The notes below the pieces were generated by a model. It was given only the letters and a program-made list of their open reading frames with translations. It was not told the origin of the DNA and did no database searches. Source: Bacillus kwashiorkori (GTDB lineage: Bacteria > Bacillota > Bacilli > Bacillales > Caldibacillaceae). From it: a stretch of DNA of 64,000 nucleotides. Positions 30,080-43,660 of the stretch are shown piece after piece. Within the stretch, counting starts at the first letter, position 1. Every line of letters begins with the position of its first letter. A program made the position numbers and the translations under genes. The stretch covers positions 372,001 to 436,000 of the forward strand of contig NZ_CTDX01000015.1 in assembly GCF_001375515.1 (NCBI RefSeq), written 5' to 3'.

Positions 30080-31396
30080 ATGGAAATGAAACAGGGGTTA
30101 TTTCAAACACAACAACTAGGGTTGAATATGACGCAAGAATTACAACAAGCGATTCAATTATTACAATTCAATACAATGGATTTGATTCAGTTTATGGAGA
30201 ATATTGCTTTAGAAAATCCGCTAATCGACCTGGAAGTCAATTATCTCCAGTTGGCGGACTCGTCTACAATGAAACAAAAAAGTTTTCAAAATAGCACTCT
30301 TTCTTTAGATCAATTTGCCCCTAGCACCACACAATCCATTTACGATTACGTGAATTCTCAAATCATTTCCTTAAATCTTTCTAGAACCGAAGAAAATTTT
30401 TTGCGATTTTTAGCACAAAGTCTTGATGAGGCTGGATATTTAACGATCAGTGTAGAAGAGGCTTGTAACATTATGGGTGTCTCTACCGAGGTAGGACAAC
30501 GGGTGTTACAAATGTTACAAAATTTGGAACCACCAGGAATAGGTGCAAGAACGGTGCAGGAATGTATTTTGTTACAGTTAAAAAGACTGTATCCACAAGA
30601 AACAGAGGCAATAACTATTGTAGAAAAATACTTTCATGATTTCGTAAATAAAAAATGGCACAAAATTGCAGCAACTTTACACATAAATATTGCATCAATA
30701 CAACATGTTTTCGACTTTATTCAAAAACTAAATCCAAGACCTGGCTCTGTCGTTTCTAGCGACGGAAATGAACACTATTTCATACCTGATATAATCATCC
30801 ATTATGAAAAAGGAAAATGGCATATTCGATTTAAAGAAGAAGACATGATTGATTACCGGTTTAATGAAGATTATTATAAAAAATTGCAAACAGGCCATTT
30901 CGATTTATACAACTATACAAAGAAACATTTTAACCAATATCGTTGGCTACAAAAAAGTATCGAACAGCGAAGAAATACGATGAAAGCAACCATTCATGCA
31001 ATCATTACAAAACAAGCTAGTTTCTTTCTTTCTAAAAAGAATTATTTACAACCAATGACAATGAAAGAAATTGCTGAAGACATTGAAGTTCACGAGTCTA
31101 CTATTTCCCGTGTTGTGAAAAACAAATACATAAAAGCTCCATCTGGTACGTTTTTATTAAAAGACCTATTTACAAACTCGATATCAACGGATAATTCTAA
31201 TGGGGTTTCTGTAACGGAAATGAAAGCGAAAATAGAAAAGCTAATTAACAATGAAAATAAATACATGCCATTATCAGACCAAGATTTAACTAAATTGCTA
31301 AAGGAAGAAGGAATTAAAATTTCTCGTCGAACAGTAGCGAAATATCGAGATGAATTGCACATACCTACTTCCGCTAAACGGAAAAGATATGATTAA
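30080..31396 (+). CDS. rpoN: RNA polymerase sigma-54 factor
   Basis: About 438 residues. ATG 30080 is chosen because AAAGGGG lies eight bases upstream; other in-frame starts at 30071-30074 are too close. Region I is Gln/Leu-rich (LFQTQQLGLNMTQELQQAIQLLQ), the central core-binding region follows, and the C-terminal RpoN box is SRRTVAKYRDEL, binding the -24 element. It is the sigma factor called SigL in B. subtilis and needs enhancer-binding activators, none of which is in the window. It lies directly before the glycolytic genes. Confidence 0.97.
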   Translation: MEMKQGLFQTQQLGLNMTQELQQAIQLLQFNTMDLIQFMENIALENPLIDLEVNYLQLADSSTMKQKSFQNSTLSLDQFAPSTTQSIYDYVNSQIISLNLSRTEENFLRFLAQSLDEAGYLTISVEEACNIMGVSTEVGQRVLQMLQNLEPPGIGARTVQECILLQLKRLYPQETEAITIVEKYFHDFVNKKWHKIAATLHINIASIQHVFDFIQKLNPRPGSVVSSDGNEHYFIPDIIIHYEKGKWHIRFKEEDMIDYRFNEDYYKKLQTGHFDLYNYTKKHFNQYRWLQKSIEQRRNTMKATIHAIITKQASFFLSKKNYLQPMTMKEIAEDIEVHESTISRVVKNKYIKAPSGTFLLKDLFTNSISTDNSNGVSVTEMKAKIEKLINNENKYMPLSDQDLTKLLKEEGIKISRRTVAKYRDELHIPTSAKRKRYD

Positions 31397-31424
31397 GAAA
31401 ATCAATAACGAGGGTGGGAGTACA

Positions 31425-31685
31425 ATGACACAAGAAATCATTTTATATATGCGGAAAAATTGTCATCTTTGTGATGACGCAAAAAATATCTTACTAGAAC
31501 TAGCAAATGATTTTGCTTTTAAAATAACAGAAATAGATATTGATTGTGAAGATCTATTAGTAGAAAAATATGGGTTAATCATACCAGTAATTATGCTAAA
31601 TGGAGAAGTAATTCAATATGGACAAATTGTGAAAGAAAGGCTTAGTAAGCGTTTACAAGAAAAAAACATTTTGAAAATTGGTTGA
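31425..31685 (+). CDS. Glutaredoxin-like thioredoxin-fold protein
   Basis: 86 residues; start 31425 follows GGGAG. The N-terminal YMRKNCHLCDDAKNIL holds a CHLC redox motif (Cys13 and Cys16) at the usual place after the first strand, and a cis-Pro segment IIPVIM follows. This is the DUF836/glutaredoxin-like group. It may reduce disulfides in the cytoplasm. The cggR promoter begins inside its last codons. Confidence 0.85.
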   Translation: MTQEIILYMRKNCHLCDDAKNILLELANDFAFKITEIDIDCEDLLVEKYGLIIPVIMLNGEVIQYGQIVKERLSKRLQEKNILKIG

Positions 31686-31782
31686 TATTACTTTGTCCCC
31701 CTGTTAAAATAAAATTGAAACGGGGGAATATTTTTTTTGGTAGTTGTGGGACATAATATGACTAACTGGGACACATAAAGCC
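31682..31782 (+). promoter_or_regulatory. cggR-gapA promoter and CggR operator
   Basis: TTGATA (31682-31687) and TAAAAT (31705-31710) are 17 bp apart. Downstream, TGGGACATAATATGAC and TGGGACACATAAAGCC (31747-31782) form the tandem GGGAC-N6 repeats typical of a CggR operator. CggR bound here would block elongation until fructose-1,6-bisphosphate rises. A C5/G5 stem with T-run between them (31700-31738) may also end the upstream transcript. Confidence 0.8.
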
Positions 31783-31807
31783 CAACTACTAGTGAGGAGA
31801 ACTCGTT

Positions 31808-32833
31808 ATGGATGCGATGTTAGATGTTCAAAAGCGATTATTACCAGATTTAATTCAAATTATGCAAAAACGTTACCAAATTCTTCGATACATAAAACTG
31901 ATGGAACCCGTTGGCAGACGAAGCCTTTCACAAAGTCTTGGAATAACAGAACGGGTACTTCGCAGTGAAATTCAATTTCTAAAAGAACAAGATTTATTGT
32001 TAATAACGAATGCTGGTATGATTTTAACAAAAGAAGGCAAAATAATTTTGGATAAACTTGAGCATCTTATGAGAGATATCACTGGTGTGAAAGATTTGGA
32101 AAAACAGCTAGTAAGAATTTTGGGAATACGTGAGTGCATTATAGTTTCTGGTAATAGTGATGAATCCCCGTGGGCAAAATCTGAACTTGGTCGTGCTTGT
32201 GTTAATAAAATTAAGGAACATCTTCTTCCTGACAATATTATTGCGGTAACTGGCGGAACGACGATGGCAACGATTGCTGATTCAATGAATAAAAGATTCA
32301 GCAATACTAACATCACTTTTGTACCCGCTCGTGGCGGTATCGGTGAAGATGTGAAAAATCAAGCAAATACTATTAGTGCTAGAATGGCAGAAAACACAGA
32401 TTCCCAACATATGGTTTTGTACGTTCCAGACCAAGTAAGTGAAGAAGTATATGATTCCATTATTCATGAACCAACGATTTGGAATGTGTTAATGGAAATT
32501 AAATCAGCTAATATGTTAATCCACGGTATCGGTGATGCGATGACGATGGCAGATCGAAGGAAGACTACCGGTGTGGAACGAGAAAAAATTCTTAGTGGAA
32601 GAGCTGTTGCTGAAGCTTTTGGTTATTATTTCAATGAACAAGGTGAAATTGTTCATAGAGTTCAGACAATCGGTCTTCAGTTGTCGGATTTGCAAAATAT
32701 TAAAAGTATTTTTGCTGTAGCTGGTGGCTCAAGCAAGGTGAAAGCTATTAAAGCATATATGAAAGTTGCACCGCAACACACCATATTAATCACCGATGAA
32801 GCAGTTGCACGGGCAATAATTAAAGAAAGTTAA
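31808..32833 (+). CDS. cggR: Central glycolytic genes regulator CggR
   Basis: 341 residues of the SorC/DeoR family. The N-terminal helix-turn-helix (VGRRSLSQSLGITERVLRSEIQFLKEQ) is followed by a sugar-phosphate-binding domain (VTGGTTMATIAD, FVPARGGIG, VAGGSSKVKAI). It represses its own operon and is released by fructose-1,6-bisphosphate. It heads the lower-glycolysis operon. Confidence 0.97.
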   Translation: MDAMLDVQKRLLPDLIQIMQKRYQILRYIKLMEPVGRRSLSQSLGITERVLRSEIQFLKEQDLLLITNAGMILTKEGKIILDKLEHLMRDITGVKDLEKQLVRILGIRECIIVSGNSDESPWAKSELGRACVNKIKEHLLPDNIIAVTGGTTMATIADSMNKRFSNTNITFVPARGGIGEDVKNQANTISARMAENTDSQHMVLYVPDQVSEEVYDSIIHEPTIWNVLMEIKSANMLIHGIGDAMTMADRRKTTGVEREKILSGRAVAEAFGYYFNEQGEIVHRVQTIGLQLSDLQNIKSIFAVAGGSSKVKAIKAYMKVAPQHTILITDEAVARAIIKES

Positions 32834-32842
32834 CACAGATGA

Positions 32843-33937
<1,095 letters not shown>

Positions 33938-33968
33938 TATAACACATCAACTTAGCTTAAACACCTGA

Positions 33969-34006
33969 AAAGGGGGAGTGGGGACACATAACCCCTCCTC
34001 CTTTTT
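33969..34006 (+). terminator. Partial terminator or stem between gapA and pgk
   Basis: AGGGGGAGTGGGG pairs imperfectly with CCCCTCCTCCTTTTT (two mismatches, some G-T pairs) and runs into T residues. It may attenuate read-through into pgk and stabilise gapA mRNA. Confidence 0.6.
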
Positions 34007-34055
34007 ACATAGATTAGAACTCCATTTTCACCCATATTTTGAGGAGGTCTTTACA

Positions 34056-35240
34056 TTGAATAAAAAAACTGTGAAAGATATTGATGTTAAAGGTAAAAAA
34101 GTTTTTGTACGTGTCGACTTTAACGTACCGATGCAAGATGGGAAAGTAACAGATGATACAAGAATCCGCGCAGCACTTCCAACAATCCAATATTTATTGG
34201 AGCAAGGGGCTAAAGTAATTTTAGCAAGCCATTTAGGTCGTCCAAAAGGACAAGTAGTTGAAGAAATGCGTTTAACCGCTGCTGGGGAACGATTACAAGA
34301 TCTATTAAACAAACCAGTTCGTAAAGTGGATGAAGCATATGGGGATGCAGTAAAAGCAGAAATCGCTAAATTAAATGATGGCGATGTTTTATTGCTAGAA
34401 AACGTTCGGTTTTATCCTGGAGAAACTAAAAATGATCCTGAACTTGCGAAAGCATTTGCTGAGCTTGCGGATATTTTTGTCAATGATGCATTCGGTTCTG
34501 CACATAGAGCCCATGCTTCCACAGAAGGAATTGCCCAACATCTACCTGCAGTTTCTGGTTTCTTAATGGAAAAAGAGTTAGCTGCACTAGGTGGAGCATT
34601 AACGAATCCTGAGCGACCATTTACTGCCATTATTGGTGGGGCAAAAGTGAAAGATAAAATTGGTGTTATCGAAAATCTCTTAGAAAAAGTGGATAACTTA
34701 ATTATCGGTGGCGGTTTAGCTTATACTTTTGTGAAAGCACAAGGTCATGAAATTGGAAATTCTTTATTAGAAGAAGATAAAATAGATCTTGCTAAACAAT
34801 TTATGGAAAAGGCAAAAGAAAAAGGTGTTAATTTCTATATGCCAGTTGATGCTGTCGTTGCAAAAGAATTTGCTGCAGATGCAGAATCAAAAGTCGTTCC
34901 TATTGAAGAAATTCCTGCAGATTGGGAAGCATTAGATATAGGTCCAAAAACAAATGAACTGTATCGTGATGTTGTGTTAAATTCTAAATTAGTCATTTGG
35001 AACGGACCAATGGGTGTTTTTGAATTTGATAAATTTGCTGAAGGTACAAAAGCGGTAGCTCAAGCTTTGGCTGATGCAACCGATGCATTTACTATTATTG
35101 GAGGCGGAGATTCAGCGGCAGCTGTTGAGAAATTCCATCTCGCTGACAAAATGGATCACGTATCTACTGGTGGAGGAGCTTCCTTAGAATTTATGGAAGG
35201 AAAAGTTTTACCAGGTGTTGCAGCTTTAAACGATAAATAA
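34056..35240 (+). CDS. pgk: Phosphoglycerate kinase
   Basis: 394 residues from TTG 34056, which lies after GAGGAGG; an upstream in-frame ATG at 33978 is inside a hairpin. Conserved signatures are VDFNVP near the N-terminus, the substrate segment SHLGRPKG and the C-terminal nucleotide-binding [12 protein letters not shown] and [10 protein letters not shown]. It makes ATP from 1,3-bisphosphoglycerate. Confidence 0.98.
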   Translation: MNKKTVKDIDVKGKKVFVRVDFNVPMQDGKVTDDTRIRAALPTIQYLLEQGAKVILASHLGRPKGQVVEEMRLTAAGERLQDLLNKPVRKVDEAYGDAVKAEIAKLNDGDVLLLENVRFYPGETKNDPELAKAFAELADIFVNDAFGSAHRAHASTEGIAQHLPAVSGFLMEKELAALGGALTNPERPFTAIIGGAKVKDKIGVIENLLEKVDNLIIGGGLAYTFVKAQGHEIGNSLLEEDKIDLAKQFMEKAKEKGVNFYMPVDAVVAKEFAADAESKVVPIEEIPADWEALDIGPKTNELYRDVVLNSKLVIWNGPMGVFEFDKFAEGTKAVAQALADATDAFTIIGGGDSAAAVEKFHLADKMDHVSTGGGASLEFMEGKVLPGVAALNDK

Positions 35241-35260
35241 AAATGGAATGATTAGAGTAG

Positions 35261-36129
<869 letters not shown>

Positions 36130-36130
<1 letters not shown>

Positions 36131-37665
36131 TGGGTAAAGCACCAACAGCATTAATTATCCTAGATGGCTTTGGACTTCGTGACGAAACAAAAGGGAATGC
36201 CGTAGCACAAGCGAAAAAACCGAATTTCGATCGCTATTGGAACGAATTCCCACATGCAACTTTACGTGCTGCTGGTGAAGCAGTAGGCCTACCAGAAGGA
36301 CAAATGGGAAATTCCGAGGTTGGTCACCTTAATATCGGTGCAGGAAGAATCGTATATCAAAGCTTAACAAGAGTCGATATTGATATTCGAGAAGGAAAAT
36401 TTGCCCAAAACGAAACGTTCTTAAATGCAATGAAGCATGTAAAAGCAAAAGGTACGAATTTACATATTTTCGGACTACTATCAGATGGTGGAGTACATTC
36501 GCATATTCGCCATATGTATGCTTTACTTCATCTTGCGAAAGAACAAGGTGTGGAAAATGTTTATATTCATGCGTTTTTAGACGGACGTGACGTTGGTCCA
36601 CAAACGGCAAAAATATACATTAATGATGCATTAGAAAAAATGAAAGAATATGGAGTAGGCCAATTCGCAACTATTTCTGGTCGATATTATGCAATGGACC
36701 GGGATAAACGTTGGGATCGGGAAGAAAAATGTTACCGGGCAATGGTTTATGGTGAAGGTCCTACTTACAAAGATCCAATCGAACTTGTCGATGATAGTTA
36801 TAACAACGGAATTCATGATGAATTCGTTATTCCGTCTGTAATGGTAAAAGAAAAAGGTGAACCGGTCGCTACAATTAATGACGAGGATGCAGTTATTTTT
36901 TATAACTTCCGTCCTGACCGCGCTATCCAAATTTCAACTATATTTACAGATGAAAACTTTAACGAATTTGATCGTGGACCAAAATGGCCTAGAGATCTCC
37001 ACTTCGTATGTTTAACTCATTTTAGTGAAACGGTAAAAGGATATGTTGCTTACGAGCCAGTTAATTTAAACAATACGTTAGGTGAAGTTTTATCGAATCA
37101 AGGATTAAGACAACTACGGATTGCTGAAACAGAAAAATATCCGCACGTTACTTATTTCTTTAACGGTGGTCGAGAAGAACCATTCCCTGGGGAAGATCGA
37201 CTATTAATTAATTCACCTAAAGTTGCAACATACGACTTGAAACCAGAAATGAGTGCGTATGAAGTAACCGATGCTTTATTGAACGAAATTAACCAAGACA
37301 AATATGATGTCATCATTCTTAACTTTGCAAACCCTGATATGGTTGGTCACTCAGGGAAATTAGAACCAACAATTAAAGCTATTGAAACAGTTGATGAGTG
37401 TCTAGGTAAAGTTGTTGATCTCATTGTAGAAAAAGGCGGTACCGCTCTAATTACTGCTGATCACGGTAATTCGGAAGAGGTCATAACAATTGAAGGCAAT
37501 CCAATGACTGCCCATACAACGAACATTGTCCCACTTATCGTGACGAAAAAAGGTATCGAGTTAAGGGAAGATGGAATTTTAGGTGATTTAGCACCGACAA
37601 TTTTAGACTTTGTTCAAGTGGCAAAACCAGAAGAAATGACTGGAACTACTTTAGTAAAAAAATAA
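36130..37665 (+). CDS. gpmI: 2,3-bisphosphoglycerate-independent phosphoglycerate mutase
   Basis: 511 residues, alkaline-phosphatase superfamily. Metal site and nucleophile are visible: LDGFGLRDE at the N-terminus, catalytic Ser in [15 protein letters not shown], and DMVGHSG and TADHGNSEE in the C-terminal half. It isomerises 3- to 2-phosphoglycerate with manganese, which connects it to the Mn importer downstream. It is also called pgm in B. subtilis. Confidence 0.97.
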
Positions 37666-37675
37666 ATTAAGTCAA

Positions 37676-39027
<1,352 letters not shown>

Positions 39028-39084
39028 TTATAAATCGTTTATAGCGTTCATTTAATGATGCAGCTTTTGGCATTGTCATTTTAG

Positions 39085-39113
39085 GCAACCCGGTGTTAGT
39101 CGGGTTGCTTTTT
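39085..39113 (+). terminator. Terminator after eno
   Basis: GCAACCCG (39085-39092) pairs with CGGGTTGC (39101-39108), followed by five T residues. Confidence 0.92.
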
Positions 39114-39508
39114 GTTATTGTAAATAAGTTCCATCTTGCAAGTGGTCAGTCGTGCAAAACCGCATGAAGGAGCATATTAACACTCAAATTTGCAGAAGGT
39201 TTGACAAAGTCGTCTGATTCAGTGCTGTAGAAGTTCCCATTTTTTCAAACCAATTTAAACGATCACTAATGCGTTTTTATTATTCCCCTTCATTCCAGTC
39301 GTGTGCAAACGGTACCTTTTCCAGCGTTCGTGCTAAGGTTATGTAAAAAAATGGCTCTTTTTAAAAAATATAATCACAAAGTACGCAACCCAACTATTTC
39401 CAGAAAACTATCCACAACCCACGAACAACAAATCTCCTATTCCAATTAAACGTTGCGCTACCCCAAAAAGTTGAGTTAAGGAAAAATTATAAACTTACAT
39501 AAAAATTA
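39114..39508. other. 395-bp stretch without recognisable gene
   Basis: Slightly higher GC than neighbouring spacers and no intact ORF. It may hold decayed coding sequence, but no family can be named. Confidence 0.4.
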
Positions 39509-39551
39509 TTGACATAATTTAAATATCATGCATAATGTTAGATAAATCTAA
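39509..39551 (+). promoter_or_regulatory. mnt promoter with MntR/DtxR-like operator
   Basis: TTGACA (39509-39514) and CATAAT (39531-39536) form a promoter with 16-bp spacing. Immediately downstream TTAGATAAATCTAA (39538-39551) has perfect 6-bp arms, a layout typical of DtxR-family metal repressors such as MntR, which would shut off the importer when manganese is ample. No mntR gene is in the window. Confidence 0.65.
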
Positions 39552-39592
39552 TAAATTTTACTTAAGGCAAAAAACAAGGGGGAGTACAACTT

Positions 39593-40537
39593 ATGAATTT
39601 TCAATTAAGAAGATTTTTACTAACTATTGTCATATTCGTGGGATTTTTTCTAACAGCATGTAACAGTGAAAAAAGTGATGTTAAGTCTAGTGAAACTGAA
39701 AAAATTACAATTGTGACAACTATTTCTCAAATTGGCGAACCACTCTCTGTCATTGGTGGAAATCGTGTGGAAGTGAAAAGCTTAATGGGCCCATCAGTAG
39801 ATCCACACCTTTATAATGCTACGCATGGGGATATTCAAAAGATAGAAAATGCGGATATCGTATTTTTTAACGGATTAAATTTAGAAGCAAATATGGTTAA
39901 CATTTTCAATGAGATAGGAAAAACCAAGCCAGTCTTAGCTATTGGTGAAACCATTGATAAACAGAAACTTTTACAAGATGAAGATGGTGCAGTGGATCCA
40001 CATATTTGGTTTGATATTGATTTGTGGAAAGAGGCATTAACTGCAGCGGTGGAGGAACTGAAAAAATATTCTCCAGATGATGCCAATCAATTTGAAAAAA
40101 ATAAAGAAGATTATTTCGTGAAATTAGATGAGTTGAAAAAGGAAGCGGAAAAAATAGCAGAAATACCGGAAAGTCAAAGAGTACTCGTTACAGCACACGA
40201 TGCATTCGGGTATTTTGGGAGAATGTATAATATGAAAGTCGTTGGCTTACAAGGATTGAGTACGGACGGTGAAATTGGCGTATCTGATATTCAACATACG
40301 ATTAATTTGATTTTAGAATATAGAGTTCCGGCAGTATTTGTGGAAAGTAGTGTCAATCAGAATGCGATAAAGGCGGTAGTGGAAGGGGCAAAAAAAGCGG
40401 GGATTGATGTTCGACTAGGCGGAGAATTATTTTCAGATGCGATGGGCGAGAAAGGGACGAAGGAAGGAACGTATATAGGAATGTATCAACATAATATTAA
40501 CACTGTTTATGAAGCACTAATGAGAGGGGATGAATAG
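39593..40537 (+). CDS. mntA: Manganese-binding lipoprotein of ABC importer
   Basis: 314 residues. Signal peptide with lipobox LTAC (Cys23), so lipid-anchored after Lgt. Metal ligands typical of the Mn-type cluster A-I receptors are visible: His in VDPHLYNAT, His in VDPHIWFD, Glu in VFVESSVN and Asp in LFSDAMGEKG. Zinc receptors have a third His where Glu stands here, so manganese is favoured. First gene of mntABCD (B. subtilis naming). Confidence 0.9.
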   Translation: MNFQLRRFLLTIVIFVGFFLTACNSEKSDVKSSETEKITIVTTISQIGEPLSVIGGNRVEVKSLMGPSVDPHLYNATHGDIQKIENADIVFFNGLNLEANMVNIFNEIGKTKPVLAIGETIDKQKLLQDEDGAVDPHIWFDIDLWKEALTAAVEELKKYSPDDANQFEKNKEDYFVKLDELKKEAEKIAEIPESQRVLVTAHDAFGYFGRMYNMKVVGLQGLSTDGEIGVSDIQHTINLILEYRVPAVFVESSVNQNAIKAVVEGAKKAGIDVRLGGELFSDAMGEKGTKEGTYIGMYQHNINTVYEALMRGDE

Positions 40538-41306
40538 TGTGACACAAACTGTTCTATCAGTAAATAACTTATCGGCTTCCTATCGAAAAAACACAGTGTT
40601 AAAAGATGTGAACTTTCATGTATATCAAGGATCGTTAATTGGAATTGTTGGTCCTAACGGTGCAGGAAAATCCACATTAATTAAAACAATGTTAACTTTA
40701 CACCCAGCAATTGCAGGTGAAGTCCGTTTTTTTGATAAACCATTTAAAAAAGTAAAAAAGCGGGTTAGTTACGTTCCACAACGGGGTTCAGTCGATTGGG
40801 ATTTTCCAACTAATGCATTAGATGTAGTAACGATGGGGCTGTATGGTCAAATTGGCTGGCTCCGTCGTCCAACGAAGGAACATAAAAAACGCGCGTGGGA
40901 AGCATTGGATAAAATGGGGATGGCAGATTATGCAGACAGGCAAATTAGCCAATTATCAGGAGGCCAGCAGCAACGGGTATTTTTAGCTAGGGCATTAGCA
41001 CAAAATGCGGATTTGTATTTTATGGATGAGCCGCTTGCAGGCGTGGATGCGGCAACAGAACGGGCAATAATGGCAATATTACAAGAACTAAAGTCGAATG
41101 GAAAAACTGTTTTAGTTGTTCACCACGATTTACAAACAGTGGAAGATTATTTTGATCATGTATTATTGTTAAATCGAACTGTACTAGGATTTGATAAAAC
41201 AGAAAAGATTTTCACAGAGGAGAATATTTCTAAAACGTATGGTGGTTCTATGCGATTTATGGTTCGGAAAGGTGATTCGTATGTGGGAAATCCTTCAAAA
41301 CAGTAA
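40530..41306 (+). CDS. mntB: Manganese ABC importer, ATP-binding protein
   Basis: About 255-258 residues; starts ATG 40530 or GTG 40539 (GAGGGG ends at 40528, favouring the latter). Walker A GPNGAGKSTLIK, signature LSGGQQQRVFLARAL and Walker B LYFMDEPLAGVD are intact. The segment YVPQRGSVDWDFP is typical of Mn/Zn importers. Overlaps both neighbours, so translation is coupled. Confidence 0.93.
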   Translation: MNSVTQTVLSVNNLSASYRKNTVLKDVNFHVYQGSLIGIVGPNGAGKSTLIKTMLTLHPAIAGEVRFFDKPFKKVKKRVSYVPQRGSVDWDFPTNALDVVTMGLYGQIGWLRRPTKEHKKRAWEALDKMGMADYADRQISQLSGGQQQRVFLARALAQNADLYFMDEPLAGVDAATERAIMAILQELKSNGKTVLVVHHDLQTVEDYFDHVLLLNRTVLGFDKTEKIFTEENISKTYGGSMRFMVRKGDSYVGNPSKQ

Positions 41307-42207
41307 TACCCAGTGGGTTATGTTAAGTACGATGATACTTGGCATCGCTGCTGGTGCAGTTGGCAGTCTTGCCTATTGGAAAAAACAAAACTTAATGAGT
41401 GATGCGCTTGCACATGCAGCCCTTCCAGGAGTTGTTATAGCCTTTTTACTAATAGGTGAAAAGGACTTTTTCTTATTAATTATCGGGGCAGCAGCAAGTG
41501 CATTAGTCGGTGCATTCTTTATTCAATGGATTACAACGAGCAGTAGGATCTCTGAAGATTCTGCAATGGGTATGGTCCTTTCGATTTTTTATGGGGCAGG
41601 AATAATGATGTTAACGATAGCTAACCGAACTGCAGGCGGAAATCAAAGTGGGCTAAATACTTTTATCTTTGGTCAGGCAGCTTCCATGGTGTATCGTGAT
41701 GTGTTAACAATGATCCTTTTAGCAGGAGTCGTCCTAACTATTTTATTTATTAGCTTTAAAGAATGGAAACTATATTTATTTGATCCGCAATTTGCAAAAG
41801 GGCAAGGCATGTCACTAAAATGGATGAATGGTCTATATACGGGTATTCTTGTTACTACTATCGTTATTGGCATTCAGGCAGTTGGAGTTATTTTGATTGC
41901 TGCCTTATTAATTATTCCGTCGGTAAGTGCTAGATATTGGACACATTCCTTCAAGACGATGATTTTCTTAGCTGCTTTGTTTGGCGGTATGTCTGGTGCA
42001 CTCGGAACAATCATTAGTGCCATTGGTAATGGCTGGCCAACAGGTCCATTTATTGTTCTTGTTGCTGCAACTTTTTTTATCATCTCTTTAATTTTCGGAA
42101 TGGAAAAAGGGCTGTTAATTAAATACATCCAACTACAATTGCAAAAAAGAGCATCTTATAAAGGTATAGCTGTTGCTAATGTAGAGACAGAGGGTGTGAA
42201 CAAATGA
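41281..42207 (+). CDS. mntC: Manganese ABC importer, permease 1
   Basis: About 308 residues from ATG 41281, with AAAGGTG upstream inside mntB. ABC-3 family with eight to nine membrane helices. Conserved segments include MSDALAHAALPGVV, SEDSAMGMVLSIFYGAG and a GVILIAALLIIPSVSARYW stretch. It forms the pore with MntD. Confidence 0.92.
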   Translation: MWEILQNSNTQWVMLSTMILGIAAGAVGSLAYWKKQNLMSDALAHAALPGVVIAFLLIGEKDFFLLIIGAAASALVGAFFIQWITTSSRISEDSAMGMVLSIFYGAGIMMLTIANRTAGGNQSGLNTFIFGQAASMVYRDVLTMILLAGVVLTILFISFKEWKLYLFDPQFAKGQGMSLKWMNGLYTGILVTTIVIGIQAVGVILIAALLIIPSVSARYWTHSFKTMIFLAALFGGMSGALGTIISAIGNGWPTGPFIVLVAATFFIISLIFGMEKGLLIKYIQLQLQKRASYKGIAVANVETEGVNK

Positions 42208-43058
42208 CTTACGCCGCATGGATTATTTTGACAGCAGCATTAGTAGGTATGACATGTGGTTTGATAGGTGTATTTCTAATTTTACGGAAAATGGCAATGA
42301 TGGCTGATGCCATTAGTCATACAGTTCTATTAGGTATCGTATTAGCCTATCTTATTACCCGGGATTTACAAGGGATTCATATGTTAGTTGGAGCCATAAG
42401 TGCGGGATTGTTAACTGCTTTTCTTGTCCAATGGTTACGTTCTCTAGATGTCCAACAGGACGCCTCGATGGGAATTGTTTTTACTACTGTATTCGCGATC
42501 GGTGTGATACTAATTTCGACTTCCGTTGGAAATATCCATTTAGATGTTCAGCACGCATTAATGGGGGAAATTACCTTTATCCCTTGGGAAAAGACAGTTT
42601 TACCAATGGTTGGCGAAGTCCCGAAAGCAACAGCACTGTTAGGAGTAGTTTTTTTCATAGTACTTTTGTTTATCACACTATTTTACAAAGAGTGGAAAAT
42701 TACTTCGTTTGATCCAGCTCTTGCAGCAAGTCTTGGCATACCAGTATTATTCATGCACTATGTTTTTATGAGTCTCGTATCGATTGCGACTGTAGCTTCT
42801 TTTGATGCAGTCGGTGCAATTATGGTTGTCGCGATGCTAATAACTCCGGCAGCATCTGCTTACTTATGGACGGATCGCCTTCCAGTTATGCTCATTATAA
42901 GTTGTTTAATTGGTGTGTTAGCGGCAGTTATTGGTTATTTTATTGCTGCTTGGATTGATACTTCGATTTCTGGGTCCATGGCATTTACAACGGGAATACT
43001 ATTTTTAATTAGCTTTATTTTTTCGCCAAAACACGGCATCGTTTCTAAATATATATGA
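42204..43058 (+). CDS. mntD: Manganese ABC importer, permease 2
   Basis: 284 residues, overlapping mntC by ATGA. ABC-3 family; MADAISHTVLLGIV, QQDASMGIVFTTVFAIGV and GAIMVVAMLITPAASAYLW parallel the motifs of MntC. Two different permeases in one operon are usual for the mntABCD type. Confidence 0.92.
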   Translation: MTYAAWIILTAALVGMTCGLIGVFLILRKMAMMADAISHTVLLGIVLAYLITRDLQGIHMLVGAISAGLLTAFLVQWLRSLDVQQDASMGIVFTTVFAIGVILISTSVGNIHLDVQHALMGEITFIPWEKTVLPMVGEVPKATALLGVVFFIVLLFITLFYKEWKITSFDPALAASLGIPVLFMHYVFMSLVSIATVASFDAVGAIMVVAMLITPAASAYLWTDRLPVMLIISCLIGVLAAVIGYFIAAWIDTSISGSMAFTTGILFLISFIFSPKHGIVSKYI

Positions 43059-43175
43059 AAGGAAAAATCAATGAAAGTGAATGAAAAGGTTTTATAAATG
43101 GTGATTGTATTTTCGAAAAGTTTATGTTAAATTAATAGGTAGTGTAGTGAGCCGTAATTTGGGAGGTAGAATATT

Positions 43176-43409
43176 TTGCACGCATTTTTAATTGTTCTTT
43201 TAGTTATCGTTTCTATCGGATTAATTGCTGTCGTTTTACTCCAATCAGGAAAAAGTGCTGGTCTTTCAGGTGCAATTTCTGGTGGTGCGGAACAGCTTTT
43301 TGGTAAACAAAAAGCACGTGGTATGGATTTAATTTTACAGCGAATAACAGTTGTTTTAGCAGTTTTATTCTTTTTGATAACAATTGCGATAACTTATTTT
43401 AGCGCTTAA
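43176..43409 (+). CDS. secG: Preprotein translocase subunit SecG
   Basis: 77 residues; TTG start after GGGAGG. Two membrane helices flank the SecG signature [22 protein letters not shown]. It assists the SecYE channel. In B. subtilis it also precedes the est-rnr-smpB-ssrA group. Confidence 0.95.
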   Translation: MHAFLIVLLVIVSIGLIAVVLLQSGKSAGLSGAISGGAEQLFGKQKARGMDLILQRITVVLAVLFFLITIAITYFSA

Positions 43410-43426
43410 TAAAATTTAGTTTCTAG

Positions 43427-43451
43427 TCCTGGCCATTGGGTCAGGATTTTT
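43427..43451 (+). terminator. Terminator after secG
   Basis: TCCTGGCC (43427-43434) pairs with GGTCAGGA (43439-43446) including one G-T pair, followed by a T-rich run. Confidence 0.75.
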
Positions 43452-43660
43452 ATTTTGATAAAAAAATCATTCTGCATTGAGGTAGAGACTGATATTTTTC
43501 ATCATGCTAGGAAAAGTTGTGGCGGGCTAATTTTATATTTTTTGGAAGCTCTTCTATTTTGCAGTTAAAAATAAATTTTTGTATGCTATTAATTGGATTG
43601 TTTTTTTTATCTAAGTAAAAACTAAATGATAGTGAATAGGTAGAGAGGAAGTTTGTATAA

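Noticed and set aside
29908-30294. Second frame over the start of rpoN
   Set aside because: Shadow of the rpoN reading frame; codon pattern and homology favour rpoN.
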